A DNA stretch of 37,533 nt from an uncultured Lachnospiraceae bacterium (GCA_949076555.1 CARUOB010000026.1:1-37533), one strand, 5' to 3'; counted from the first letter of the stretch, positions 8,167 to 15,844 are shown. Notes: generated by a model not told the origin, from the letters alone. Program-made: numbers and translations.

Positions 8167-8661
8167 TTGCAAAAAAGAAACTGGTGGAAACTCTTTTTTG
8201 CTATCTACATTTTGGTTGTCATAAAGGTTATTATCTTCAAATATCCCTATGAGGAGCTTATGCGGATTGCGGCCACATGGCGCAGGGACGTCATATTTGA
8301 GGGATTGGGCACGGCGAACTTTACGCCCTTTAAAACAATAAAAATGTATATAGATTACTCGTATAAATTGAACAGCGTGGAGAATCTGGCGGGCAATGTG
8401 CTGGTGTTTGTGCCGCTTGGTTTTCTCTTTCCTTTTGTGGCGAAGGAGGGAGAGCGGTTTTTCGTGATGCTCTTAAACGCCTTTGTATTTGTTCTGGGGA
8501 TTGAGGTGTTTCAGCTTTTCAGCGCCTTCGGCGCATTTGATGTGGATGATATTTTACTAAATTGTGTCGGCGCGTCGCTCGGCTTTGGCATGTACCGTCT
8601 GATACAGTTATGGAGGAAAAGAAAGGGGCTTTGTGATGGAAGGGTTACTGAAAAAGATTAA
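8167..8661 (+). CDS. VanZ-like membrane protein
   Basis: The 164-residue product starts at a TTG (8167) with GGGGAG at about 8154-8159. It has an N-terminal membrane segment (LFFAIYILVVIKVIIF) and at least three more, with the VanZ-like arrangement N-L-GN-LVF-PLG-L near residues 77-92 (SVENLAGNVLVFVPLGF) and a conserved D-DD element (FDVDDILLNCVG). VanZ confers low-level teicoplanin resistance in enterococcal clusters, but most chromosomal VanZ-like proteins have no known role, so resistance should not be assumed. Its end overlaps the next gene by 26 bases, so the two are probably coupled. Confidence 0.85.
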   Translation: MQKRNWWKLFFAIYILVVIKVIIFKYPYEELMRIAATWRRDVIFEGLGTANFTPFKTIKMYIDYSYKLNSVENLAGNVLVFVPLGFLFPFVAKEGERFFVMLLNAFVFVLGIEVFQLFSAFGAFDVDDILLNCVGASLGFGMYRLIQLWRKRKGLCDGRVTEKD

Positions 8662-9229
8662 GACGAATGTGGTGGTTTCTTCCGCCTTGTGTGTCATTCT
8701 CGGGCTGGTGCTTGTGTTTCGGCCAGGGCTGTCCATGCGGATTGTGTGCACGGCTGTCGGCGTAGTGCTGATCTTATCCGGCGCTATGCGGATGATTGAT
8801 TATTTTACCGCAAGGGACGGCAGTCTGTTCTCACAGGCAAATTTGATTTTCGGCATCGTGCTGGCGGTAGTGGGTGTCTGGATTGTGTTGAAGCCCGATA
8901 AGGTGATGGCGATCATTCCCATTATTGTAGGGATCGTCATTGCGATACATGGTTTACATAATTTACAGCAAGCGGTGGAACTCTGGCGGGATAAGTACGA
9001 CAGATGGTGGGTGGCTCTTATTTTGGGCGTGCTCACGGTGGGATTCGGCGTGCTGCTGGTATGCAGACCCTTTGCCGCCATAGATACGGTGGTCATGATG
9101 ATCGGGCTGTTCCTGATTTATGACGGCCTTTCCAATGTGTGGATCGTTTCGAGGATCTATAAGAACGCGAAGATACTAAAGCAGGAAATGACGGCGGTGG
9201 ATGTGGAAATTGTGGACCGTGAGAGATGA
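8636..9229 (+). CDS. DUF308 (HdeD-like) small membrane protein
   Basis: This protein of about 197 residues has six hydrophobic segments in three similar pairs, starting VVVSSALCVILGLVLVF, with repeated patterns of the type G-L-V-P...ILSG. This matches the DUF308 / HdeD family of acid-stress-associated membrane proteins. I prefer ATG 8636, seven bases after AAAGGGG; a GTG at 8633 would add one residue. It overlaps the VanZ-like gene in another frame. The function is unknown. The C-terminal 25 residues are charged and cytoplasmic. Confidence 0.83.
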   Translation: MEGLLKKIKTNVVVSSALCVILGLVLVFRPGLSMRIVCTAVGVVLILSGAMRMIDYFTARDGSLFSQANLIFGIVLAVVGVWIVLKPDKVMAIIPIIVGIVIAIHGLHNLQQAVELWRDKYDRWWVALILGVLTVGFGVLLVCRPFAAIDTVVMMIGLFLIYDGLSNVWIVSRIYKNAKILKQEMTAVDVEIVDRER

Positions 9230-9287
9230 AGGCTGCGGCGGGCTGCGATACAGAGCCGGTTTAGGAATGAGTTGTCTGTCATTTGGC

Positions 9288-9333
9288 AACAGTTCAGTTC
9301 AGACGTGGCAGTGAAGCCGAAGGCTGAACTGTT
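9288..9333 (+). repeat. inverted repeat containing a 16-base dispersed motif
   Basis: AACAGTTCAG (9288-9297) and CTGAACTGTT (9324-9333) form a perfect 10-base stem around a 26-base interior. The right arm lies in AAGGCTGAACTGTTAC (9320-9335), the reverse complement of GTAACAGTTCAGCCTT, which is also found exactly at 14571-14586 and with one change at 29314-29329. It lies in the 238-base gap after the DUF308 gene; I see no strong promoter in the rest of that gap. Confidence 0.6.
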
Positions 9334-9467
9334 ACGTCATTTGATAGGAATTTTGCAATTTGGGCTTGTATATTTTAGCGGGAAGTTTTATGATAAGTTT
9401 GTAAGAAACGGGAGCGATTCCGGATGTGAAACAGCGATGAATGTTATCAGTAAAGAGGAAATCGGAT

Positions 9468-9947
9468 ATGACAATTGGAGCAGTCAGTTTTCAACCTTAC
9501 GTTTATAATGTAAATGCGATCAGTCCCGCCAGTATGAATAGGCTGACCAGAATTTCGGACAATGTTCTGGATAAAAAGACGGATTACAGCGGGCTTGTAG
9601 GAAATGAAAATCCGCTGAAAAAGGGACAAACCCTGAACTTTCAGGATATGCTGGAGATGCAGATGCAGCGGGGCAGAAGCAACGCGGCGAGAGTGATGAA
9701 GCCGACGGATGAAGCGCAGGAGGAGACGGGCGCTTTGCAGGGGACTGAGCAGGAGGAGAGCGCTCTGGAGAAGTTTGACAGAAAGCAGACGACAAAAGAC
9801 GTACAGCATGAGAGCGAGGCGTTTTCGGCGAATGTGCTGACGGATGCACAGATGGCGGCATTCGACGGAAACGGTGCGGGAAGCGGTATCAGCAGTTTCC
9901 GCATGCAGCAGGCGATCAGCGCATATGAAATGTTTGCGACAGCGTAG
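9468..9947 (+). CDS. uncharacterised protein, low-complexity, hydrophilic
   Basis: I do not recognise this 159-residue protein. It starts best at ATG 9468 (MTIGAVSFQPYVYN), with AAAGAGG about 10 bases upstream; an in-frame ATG at 9441 would add nine residues. It has no signal peptide or membrane segment. The N-terminal 50 residues look ordered (NAISPASMNRLTRISDNV, then TDYSGL), the centre (about 65-120) is rich in Gln, Glu and Lys and probably disordered, and the C-terminus (FRMQQAISAYEMF) could form an amphipathic helix. Such N- and C-terminal patches recall small secreted or appendage-associated proteins, but I cannot support a function. A terminator follows at 10046-10076. Confidence 0.7.
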   Translation: MTIGAVSFQPYVYNVNAISPASMNRLTRISDNVLDKKTDYSGLVGNENPLKKGQTLNFQDMLEMQMQRGRSNAARVMKPTDEAQEETGALQGTEQEESALEKFDRKQTTKDVQHESEAFSANVLTDAQMAAFDGNGAGSGISSFRMQQAISAYEMFATA

Positions 9948-10045
9948 GGAGATTGTGCGGATAGAGAGTTTGCCGTGCCCTATAAAAAGAGAAGAAAGTT
10001 CCCTGCCTGTTTGGATTATGGGAATTTGGAGCATATGGAAAGCAG

Positions 10046-10076
10046 AAGCCCCCACTGTTTTGACAGAAGGGGGCTT
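10046..10076. terminator. bidirectional terminator between convergent genes
   Basis: AAGCCCCC (10046-10053) pairs perfectly with GGGGGCTT (10069-10076). It lies between the + strand gene ending at 9947 and thiT ending at 10108 on the - strand. The T content after the + strand stem is modest (GTTC). Confidence 0.65.
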
Positions 10077-10107
10077 GTTCATATACGAAGGCACGCGCAA
10101 GGTAAGG

Positions 10108-10815
10108 CTACGACAGCGCCATCTTTTTTACGGTGGCCAGACCGTGGCTCACAGCGGGAACGAGAAGAACCGCGCAGGTGATCGCGCCTTCCGCAAAGAT
10201 GTAAATGCCATTGTACACAAGGGAATATGGCAGCACGGGCCAGCCTTCCCAAGCGTATTCCGCAAAAAATATCCAGCCGGACAGCACGGTGAATACATAA
10301 CGGCCGAAGATGCCGGCCAGATAGCCCTTGAGCAGTCCTTTCTTAGCGCCTGCAAACAGACCCGAGAGTCCCAGCGCGCCGAAAGCCAGAACGTAGTCCA
10401 GCACAAGCTGCATGGGAAACAGCACATAGGGGTTGATCAAAAGCTGCAGTACGCCGTAGGCAAGGCTGGTCATCAGTCCGGCGCCCAGTCCGAAAAGGTA
10501 GCCCGGCAGGCAGATCACGAACATGGACAGCAGTGTGGCGGAGCCGCCCCAGGGAAAATCGATGATTTTGATTTCCGAGAGTATGGTGCCCAGCGCGATC
10601 GACATGGCGCAGAAAACGAGCTGTTTGGCTGTCAGCTTTCCGCCCTTTTTGGCGGTTTCTCCGGTTTCCTGACTCTGTCCGGCCGCGTACCGCCTTGCGA
10701 AAATGACGGCGCAGACAAGCAGAAGTGCCAGAAGCGCCATTAACAGCACATTGCCGAGCGTGGTGGGGATGTAAGTGGTTTTGCCCCAGTCATTGACAAC
10801 AACATGATAAAACAT
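10108..10815 (-). CDS. thiT: ThiT-type thiamine transporter, ECF S-component
   Basis: ThiT is the substrate-binding membrane subunit that, with the shared ECF transporter module (EcfA, EcfA', EcfT, not in this window), imports thiamine. The 235-residue protein has an extra N-terminal membrane segment (about residues 20-40), a charged linker with KKGGKLTAKQL, and then the six-helix core, including WGGSATLLSMFVICLPGYLFG, YGVLQLLINPY and LVLDYVLAF, typical of ThiT. Function is supported independently by the TPP riboswitch directly upstream. The start codon at 10815-10813 follows AAAGGAGGA, which lies inside the last leader hairpin. The N-terminal segment before the core is longer than in the classic ThiT (about 180-200 residues). 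Confidence 0.9.
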   Translation of the reverse strand: MFYHVVVNDWGKTTYIPTTLGNVLLMALLALLLVCAVIFARRYAAGQSQETGETAKKGGKLTAKQLVFCAMSIALGTILSEIKIIDFPWGGSATLLSMFVICLPGYLFGLGAGLMTSLAYGVLQLLINPYVLFPMQLVLDYVLAFGALGLSGLFAGAKKGLLKGYLAGIFGRYVFTVLSGWIFFAEYAWEGWPVLPYSLVYNGIYIFAEGAITCAVLLVPAVSHGLATVKKMALS

Positions 10816-10823
10816 AAAAAAAT

Positions 10824-10852
10824 CCTCCTTTGTCTTAGAATAAGCAAGGAGG
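10824..10852 (-). promoter_or_regulatory. thiT expression platform: hairpin including the ribosome binding site
   Basis: On the - strand, CCTCCTT (10852-10846) can pair with AAGGAGG (10830-10824), which is the thiT Shine-Dalgarno sequence, and a run of seven T follows before the ATG. The hairpin could both hide the ribosome binding site and act as a terminator. Which it does depends on TPP-dependent folding upstream. Confidence 0.65.
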
Positions 10853-10905
10853 GGAACAGTAAATACGGCAGGACACAGAGCTGCTGTGCCGGGCAGTAGT
10901 TACAT

Positions 10906-11000
10906 GTGCTTCCCTACGGCGGTGCTAACCGCATCAGGTAATGAGGGTTAGAGCCCTGTACGCAGTGTGCAGGCTCAATCTCAGCAAAAGCTCCCCTAGC
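10906..11000 (-). ncRNA. TPP riboswitch (THI element)
   Basis: On the - strand the leader carries the conserved TPP aptamer parts in order: AGGGGAGC, then GCTGAGA, then ACCCTCATTACCTGATGCGG, then GTTAGCACCGCCGTAGGGAA. These match the pyrimidine-sensing and pyrophosphate-sensing helices of the family. It precedes thiT, so thiamine pyrophosphate would be expected to switch the transporter off. Confidence 0.95.
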
Positions 11001-11029
11001 AAGTTATTCAATTATGCGGTCCAAGCCGC

Positions 11030-11043
11030 GGCGGATATATCCG
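11030..11043. repeat. perfect palindrome GCGGATATATCCGC
   Basis: A 14-base perfect palindrome lies between the thiT promoter and the riboswitch. On the + strand it is followed by TTTTTT (11045-11050) and could act as a terminator in that direction, protecting the CPBP gene region from upstream transcription. Confidence 0.5.
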
Positions 11044-11051
11044 CTTTTTTA

Positions 11052-11080
11052 ACTATAGGGTCTTGCGGAAAAATTGTCAA
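11052..11080 (-). promoter_or_regulatory. sigma-A-type promoter for the thiT riboswitch leader
   Basis: Read on the - strand, TTGACA (11080-11075) is followed after exactly 17 bases by TATAGT (11057-11052). The transcript would begin about 45 bases before the aptamer. Confidence 0.85.
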
Positions 11081-11100
11081 GGGATTTTCGGGAGAGTAAC

Positions 11101-11925
11101 ATGGAAAAATTTCAAAAAACATGGGAGGTATTATTTCCATACTTGTTATATTATCTAGCCTACAACGCGGCTTATCTGATCCTTGCCTTTGCGTATCAGG
11201 CGACGGTGGAGCGTTTCGGCGGGGCGTACGGCCAGTTTATGACGGCACATGCGGCCACCGTTGTGGGTGTGATGGGGGGACTGTGTATGCTGGCTGGTAT
11301 CTTGCCTCTTTTGCCGATGCTAAAGAAAGAGCTGGAATCGCGCATAACGGCGAAAAGGATGACTGATCCGGTCAATGTCGTAGAGCAAAACGGGATAAAC
11401 GTGATTGTGCTGACGGTGGTTCTTGCGGTCACTGCTTCCATGGGATGGAATGCCTTACTTACGCTGATCGGATTCACGGACAGTTCCCAGACCTATCAGG
11501 AGGTGGCGGACAGGCAGTATGGGGTGGCTTTTGCGGTGGGGCTGGTTCTCTATGGGCTGATATCCCCGCTGGCGGAGGAAATAGTTTTCCGCGGCGTGAT
11601 ATACAACCGTCTGCGGCGTCTGTACAATCCGACGATCGGGATAGTCGTTTCAGGTGTCCTCTTCGGCGTCTTTCACGGCAATCCGGTGCAAGGCGTGTAC
11701 GGCGCGTGTCTGGGGGTGATGATGGCATATTTGTACGAGAGAAGCGGGAGTTTCCGGATTCCCTTTCTTTTTCATGCGGTGGCGAATCTGGCGGTGTATA
11801 TCACGGCCCGGTTTGCAGGCATACAGGAGCTTCTGTTTACTCCGGCGGGCTGTGCGGCTTTGCTGGCGGTTTCGGCTTGGTGCTTATGGCTCGTGTACCG
11901 TGGCGGCAGAGCAGGGCATAGGTGA
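11101..11925 (+). CDS. CPBP family intramembrane glutamic endopeptidase
   Basis: This 274-residue polytopic membrane protein has the three active-site motifs of the CPBP (CAAX protease and bacteriocin-processing, 'Abi') family: Glu159, Glu160 and Arg164 in EEIVFRG, His192 in FGVFHG, and His225 in HAVANL. Family members cleave prenylated proteins in eukaryotes and act in bacteriocin maturation, self-immunity or unknown proteolysis in bacteria; the substrate here cannot be told. ATG 11101 follows GGGAGAG. It starts just beyond the divergent thiT promoter. The stop codon at 11923-11925 is followed in the same frame by an Rpn-family remnant. Confidence 0.88.
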   Translation: MEKFQKTWEVLFPYLLYYLAYNAAYLILAFAYQATVERFGGAYGQFMTAHAATVVGVMGGLCMLAGILPLLPMLKKELESRITAKRMTDPVNVVEQNGINVIVLTVVLAVTASMGWNALLTLIGFTDSSQTYQEVADRQYGVAFAVGLVLYGLISPLAEEIVFRGVIYNRLRRLYNPTIGIVVSGVLFGVFHGNPVQGVYGACLGVMMAYLYERSGSFRIPFLFHAVANLAVYITARFAGIQELLFTPAGCAALLAVSAWCLWLVYRGGRAGHR

Positions 11926-12465
11926 CGGGGAAGCGGCTGTCTGGAGTGTACCTGTGAGGTACTTAACATTAACCGCGGCCACAACCGGGCGCTTATGGAA
12001 AAATGTCACAGATTATGGGAGTATTCGGAGTTTTCCTCTGAGATCGAGGAGAATATAAAAAAAGGAATGCGCCGGGAAGAAGCCGTCCACACGGCGATAG
12101 ACATCTGCATTGAGAAGGGGATACTCAGGGATATCCTGATAAAACAAAAAGCGGAGGTGCTGCACATGTTATTGACGGAATATGATGAGAAAAAACACTA
12201 CAGGACACTCTTTCGGCAGGGACGGGAGAGAGGCTGGATGGAAGGTAGAGAAGACTGCCTCCGGGAACAAATCAAAAAGAAGCTGGATAAAGGCAAGACC
12301 GTTCCGGAAATTGCGGAAGAACTGGAGGAGGAGATTTCCGTAATCCAGCAGCTTATCGATAATCCGGTGTCTGTCATTCCCGATTACCTGAAAGATTATT
12401 TATCTGACCCGTATGAGGAGGCAGAGACGCAGATGCAGAAAAACCGTGGTTTGGGAAAGGAATAG
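11926..12465 (+). pseudogene. C-terminal remnant of an Rpn / PD-(D/E)XK transposase-family protein
   Basis: From about 11938 the frame reads LECTCEVLNINRGHN then ALMEKC, LWEYSEF, EEAVHTAIDICIEKGIL and LLTEYDEKKH, the typical C-terminal half of Lachnospiraceae Rpn-family (recombination-promoting nuclease/putative transposase) proteins. Similarity starts before the first ATG (11995), so the gene lacks its N-terminal nuclease domain with the catalytic PD-(D/E)XK residues. If translated from 11995 it would give 156 residues ending in a charged helix. It lies directly after, and in frame with, the CPBP gene stop. It is probably a decayed copy. Confidence 0.75.
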
Positions 12466-12471
12466 AAGTTT

Positions 12472-13266
12472 ATGAACATCACGGACAAAAACATAGACGG
12501 CGGCAAAGCGTTTGACTGGGGGAAAACCTCGACGGACTATGCCAGATTCCGAGATATCTACCCGCAGGAATTTTATGACAAAATCATCGGACGGAATTTG
12601 TGTGTGGAGGGGCAGCGCGTTCTTGATCTGGGAACGGGGACGGGTGTGCTTCCCAGAAATATGTACCGGTATGGCGCGAAATGGACTGGCACGGATATAG
12701 CAACAGAGCAGATTGCGCAGGCGAGACGCCTGTCTGAGGGTATGGATATTGCATACTTTGACGTGGCTGCGGAAGAACTCGATTTTCCGGACAGCTCCTT
12801 CGATGTGGCAACGGCCTGTCAATGTTTCTGGTATTTTGACCATGCCAAACTGGAACCGGCGCTTGTGCGGATGTTAAAGCCGGGCGGACGCGTTCTTCTG
12901 CTGTATATGGCGTGGCTGCCTTTTGAGGATAGGATCGCGGGAGCCAGTGAGACGCTTGCTTTGCGGTATAATCCGGCATGGAGCGGCGCGGGGGAGACGC
13001 TACATCCGATTGTGATTCCGGAGATTTTCGGGAAGGATTTCGAGCTGATTCACCACGAGGAATATTTTCTGCACGTACCCTTTACCAGAGAGAGCTGGCA
13101 TGGCAGGATGAAGACATGCCGGGGAATCGGGGCGTCGCTTGCCGAGTCAGAAATTCTTTCTTGGGAGCAGGAGCATATCAAACTGCTTTCTGAAATAGCT
13201 CCGGCTGCGTTCACGGTGCTGCACTATGGGGCTGTGGCGGAGCTGAAATCCATGAAATCGCAGTGA
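12472..13266 (+). CDS. class I SAM-dependent methyltransferase
   Basis: This 264-residue cytoplasmic protein has motif I VLDLGTGTG at residues 50-58, the acidic residue of motif II in GTDIA, a motif IV-like segment DFPDSSFDVATACQCFWYFD, and LKPGGRVLLLY. This is the Methyltransf_11 type of Rossmann fold. The substrate is unknown; cysteine and tryptophan near motif IV (CQCFWYF) are common in this clade. An AAAGGA ribosome binding site lies close to the ATG. It starts six bases after the Rpn remnant and is followed by a bidirectional terminator. Confidence 0.88.
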   Translation: MNITDKNIDGGKAFDWGKTSTDYARFRDIYPQEFYDKIIGRNLCVEGQRVLDLGTGTGVLPRNMYRYGAKWTGTDIATEQIAQARRLSEGMDIAYFDVAAEELDFPDSSFDVATACQCFWYFDHAKLEPALVRMLKPGGRVLLLYMAWLPFEDRIAGASETLALRYNPAWSGAGETLHPIVIPEIFGKDFELIHHEEYFLHVPFTRESWHGRMKTCRGIGASLAESEILSWEQEHIKLLSEIAPAAFTVLHYGAVAELKSMKSQ

Positions 13267-13303
13267 AGGATTGGGAAACAGACAACTTCTGATTTGTATA
13301 TTG

Positions 13304-13342
13304 GGGATAGCGGAAGGCGCAGGAAACGCTTTCTGCTATCCC
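13304..13342. terminator. bidirectional terminator between convergent genes
   Basis: GGGATAGC (13304-13311) pairs with GCTATCCC (13335-13342), and the inner GGAAGGCG can pair with CGCTTTCT (13327-13334) through two wobbles, for 16 pairs and a seven-base loop. ATTTTC follows on the + strand. It serves the methyltransferase gene and the MFS gene facing it. Confidence 0.85.
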
Positions 13343-13348
13343 ATTTTC

Positions 13349-14536
13349 TTATCCATTTTTGGGCTTTCTCATACCTTTCAGCAGAACAAGGGAAAGGATC
13401 AGCACCAGCGGGAAAACGCATCCCACAAGCATCCCTTTTCGCAGATCATTGCCCGCATTCTGGGTGATACTGCCCACCAGACTCGGGCCGAACGCACCGC
13501 CCAGATCCCCCGCCATGGCGAGCAGGGCGAACATGGCGGTTCCCCCTTCCGGCAGCCGCCCGGAGCAAATACTGATCGTGCCGGGCCACATGATGCCCAC
13601 GGAAAAGCCGCACAGAATACAGCCGATCAGGCCCATCACCGGATTGTTCGAGATAGAGGCCGCGATGTAACAGCTCAGGCACAGGACGCCCGACCCCATC
13701 ATAAACCGCATCAGATCCAGTCTGTCGCCGTATTTTCCGAAGAGAACCCGGCTGATTCCCATGGTGATCGCAAACATACAGGGACCGGCCAGATCCCCCA
13801 TTGCCTTGGAGAAGCCGAGCGCCGACTCGGTGTAGGCGGAGGCCCATTGCGCCATGGAAAGCTCGGAAGCCCCGGCGCACACCATCAGGACAATGGCGAT
13901 CCAGAATAGCGGAACACGGAGCAGACTGACGGTTCCCATACCCTTGCCTTCGTCGGTCGTATGTGCAATGGGACAGGTGGCAAAGTTGTAAATGTTGTAC
14001 AGAGGAATGACAGCCCAGAGGCAGGCCAGCCACTTCCAACTGTCGATACCGAAAACGGAGAAAAAGACGGTGGACAGAAGGATGACGCCCACAGAGCCCC
14101 AGCAGTAAAAGGAGTGCAGCAGACTCATCACTGCCTCCTTGTTGTCGAAGGGGCATGCCTCCACAATAGGACTGCACAGTACCTCGATCAGACCGCTTCC
14201 GATGGCATAAATGACAACGCTTGCGATAATGCCGGAAAGTGGATCGGAAAAGAGGTCCGGCAGAAAGGCAAGGCCGATCAGTCCAGCCGCCGCGCACAAT
14301 TCCGAGGCAACGACGCATTTGCGGTATCCGATTTTGTCTGCAAAATAGGAACAGAAGATATCCACAATAAGCTGGGTCAGAAAGAACACCGTGGAAATTA
14401 GCGCGATCTGCCCAAGCGGGATCTGATAGACCGTGTGAAACGTTAAGAACAGCAGCGGTGCAAAGTTGGCACAGATTGCCTGCGTGATAAAACCAAGATA
14501 GCAGGCCTTCAGCGTTTTTTTATAATTTTTGGACAT
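13349..14536 (-). CDS. MFS transporter, sugar-type
   Basis: A 395-residue protein with about 12 hydrophobic segments in two halves joined by a cytoplasmic loop near residues 190-205. The segment DIFCSYFADKIGYRK is the MFS motif A between helices 2 and 3 (D-x-x-x-x-x-x-DKxGxRK), repeated weakly as SRVLFGKYGDRLD in the second half. The overall look (FAPLLFLTFHTVYQIP, GIMWPGTISICSG) resembles FucP-like and related sugar MFS proteins. The substrate cannot be told. The ATG follows GAGGAGG. It is divergent from an AraC regulator, its likely controller. Confidence 0.85.
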   Translation of the reverse strand: MSKNYKKTLKACYLGFITQAICANFAPLLFLTFHTVYQIPLGQIALISTVFFLTQLIVDIFCSYFADKIGYRKCVVASELCAAAGLIGLAFLPDLFSDPLSGIIASVVIYAIGSGLIEVLCSPIVEACPFDNKEAVMSLLHSFYCWGSVGVILLSTVFFSVFGIDSWKWLACLWAVIPLYNIYNFATCPIAHTTDEGKGMGTVSLLRVPLFWIAIVLMVCAGASELSMAQWASAYTESALGFSKAMGDLAGPCMFAITMGISRVLFGKYGDRLDLMRFMMGSGVLCLSCYIAASISNNPVMGLIGCILCGFSVGIMWPGTISICSGRLPEGGTAMFALLAMAGDLGGAFGPSLVGSITQNAGNDLRKGMLVGCVFPLVLILSLVLLKGMRKPKNG

Positions 14537-14553
14537 GGTAATATATCCTCCTC

Positions 14554-14640
14554 GTATTATATAGTCTTTCGTAACAGTTCAGCCTTTCAATGGTTGTGTA
14601 CAGAAGGGATTGACTTTTGTAACGAATTGTATTATATAGT
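14554..14640. promoter_or_regulatory. divergent promoter region with a direct repeat
   Basis: The 12-mer GTATTATATAGT occurs at 14554-14565 and again at 14629-14640. The first copy contains, on the - strand, a TATAAT-like -10 for the MFS gene. The second lies after TTGACT (14610-14615) and could give the -10 of the AraC gene on the + strand. A copy of the 16-base repeat GTAACAGTTCAGCCTT (14571-14586) lies between them. It is a plausible regulator binding region. Confidence 0.55.
14571..14586 (+). repeat. dispersed 16-base motif, exact copy
   Basis: GTAACAGTTCAGCCTT matches the reverse complement of 9320-9335 exactly and 29314-29329 with one mismatch. Confidence 0.6.
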
Positions 14641-14796
14641 AGAGAAACAAGGATATCAATGCAATATATCCCGATATTATTACACAATATTACATTTTTG
14701 ACATTCGCCGTCACGATAAAGGCGTCGATACGGTCAAAAAACGCCGCAGGCTGGGCGAGTGGTTCGCTGCCAGCGGGAATAAAGGAGCAGCAGGAT

Positions 14797-15699
14797 ATGA
14801 AAACAAATGAGGGATACAGCAGGATCGTAACCGATGAATCGCTGAGAGAGACGATTCCCCATGGAAGTGAGGAGTATCCGTTCCGATATTATCTGGAGGA
14901 TATCTGGCAGTTTGACTTTCACTGCATCGAATGGCACTGGCATCCGGAAGTGGAATTTGTCCTGATTCAAAAGGGGACGGCGGATTTTCTGATCGGGAGT
15001 GAGAGATATGTCCTTGGAGCCGGAACGGGCATCTTTATCAACTCGCAGGTGATTCACAGGTTTGAGGCGGCGGAGAGCGTCATTATTCCGAACATTGTGT
15101 TTTCGCCCTCCATGCTTGCGCCGAAAGACAGCCTGATCTATCGGAAGTATGTGCGGCCCGTTCTTGATTCAACGGCAGAATGCCGGATTTTTTCCGCGGG
15201 TGATCCGGCGCATGGAGAGATTCTTGGCACGCTGGCGGGTGTATTTGCCGTGCAGGAAAAGGAAAACGGATGCGAAATAAAGACAGAGGAGCAGCTTTTA
15301 AAACTGTGGCGGCTGCTGTATGAGAGCATGGATATCACAGAAAAGGCATCTTCACCACAGGCTTCGGTGCGGACGCAGGCACAGCTCCAGATTATGCTGC
15401 AATACATTCATAAAAATTATTCGAACCGGATATCTCTTGACGATATTGCGAAAACGGTGGCTCTTGGAAAAAGCAGTGTACTTAGTATTTTTCACAGAAA
15501 TATTCACACTTCGCCTATCAATTATCTGGTGAATTACAGGCTGAAACGGGCGGCGAAACTGCTTGGGACGACACAGAACAGTGTTTCCGCCATTGCCCGT
15601 GACACCGGATTTGAAAATGTCGGTTACTTTTGCCGGAAATTCAAGGAAACATTTGATGTGACGCCCGGTGAATATAGAAGAACGTTGGTGGGATCATGA
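14797..15699 (+). CDS. AraC family transcriptional regulator with N-terminal cupin
   Basis: A 300-residue regulator. The N-terminal cupin-type sensor begins around HCIEWHWHPEVEFVLIQKG, and the C-terminal AraC domain has two helix-turn-helix parts: ISLDDIAKTVALGKSSVLSIF and, in the second, SVSAIARDTGFENVGYFCRKF, ending TPGEYRR. Start ATG 14797 (MKTNEGYSRIV) follows AGGAG at 14783-14787; an in-frame ATG at 14659 would add 46 implausible residues overlapping the promoter. It is divergent from the MFS gene and probably activates it in response to a sugar. A weak hairpin with TTTTT follows the stop. Confidence 0.93.
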   Translation: MKTNEGYSRIVTDESLRETIPHGSEEYPFRYYLEDIWQFDFHCIEWHWHPEVEFVLIQKGTADFLIGSERYVLGAGTGIFINSQVIHRFEAAESVIIPNIVFSPSMLAPKDSLIYRKYVRPVLDSTAECRIFSAGDPAHGEILGTLAGVFAVQEKENGCEIKTEEQLLKLWRLLYESMDITEKASSPQASVRTQAQLQIMLQYIHKNYSNRISLDDIAKTVALGKSSVLSIFHRNIHTSPINYLVNYRLKRAAKLLGTTQNSVSAIARDTGFENVGYFCRKFKETFDVTPGEYRRTLVGS

Positions 15700-15775
15700 G
15701 CAAGTGGCTCTTTTTCCGAACCATGTTATGTATGAAAAGAAGAACATAGAAAAGATGGCAAACTGTATGACTGAG

Positions 15776-15784
15776 TGATATAAT
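15776..15784 (+). promoter_or_regulatory. extended -10 promoter for the DUF5714 gene
   Basis: TGA followed by TATAAT (15779-15784) makes an extended -10 element 60 bases before the gene. The -35 region is weak. Confidence 0.55.
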
Positions 15785-15844
15785 TGTACAAACATTGAGT
15801 GACTGCTCGCTAGAAAGAGGCGGCAGGGAGGCTATGAAAATAAA

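Noticed and set aside
8167..8661. VanZ-like gene as part of a glycopeptide resistance cluster
   Set aside because: No vanA/B ligase, vanH, vanX, vanR or vanS is in the window, and lone VanZ-like proteins are common without resistance.
9272..9508. 78-codon ORF on the + strand before the uncharacterised gene
   Set aside because: It runs through the inverted repeat, has no clear ribosome binding site and overlaps the start of the better supported gene.
9844..10743. Open frame of 299 codons on the + strand opposite thiT
   Set aside because: No membrane or domain features; thiT on the - strand is supported by motifs, ribosome binding site and riboswitch.
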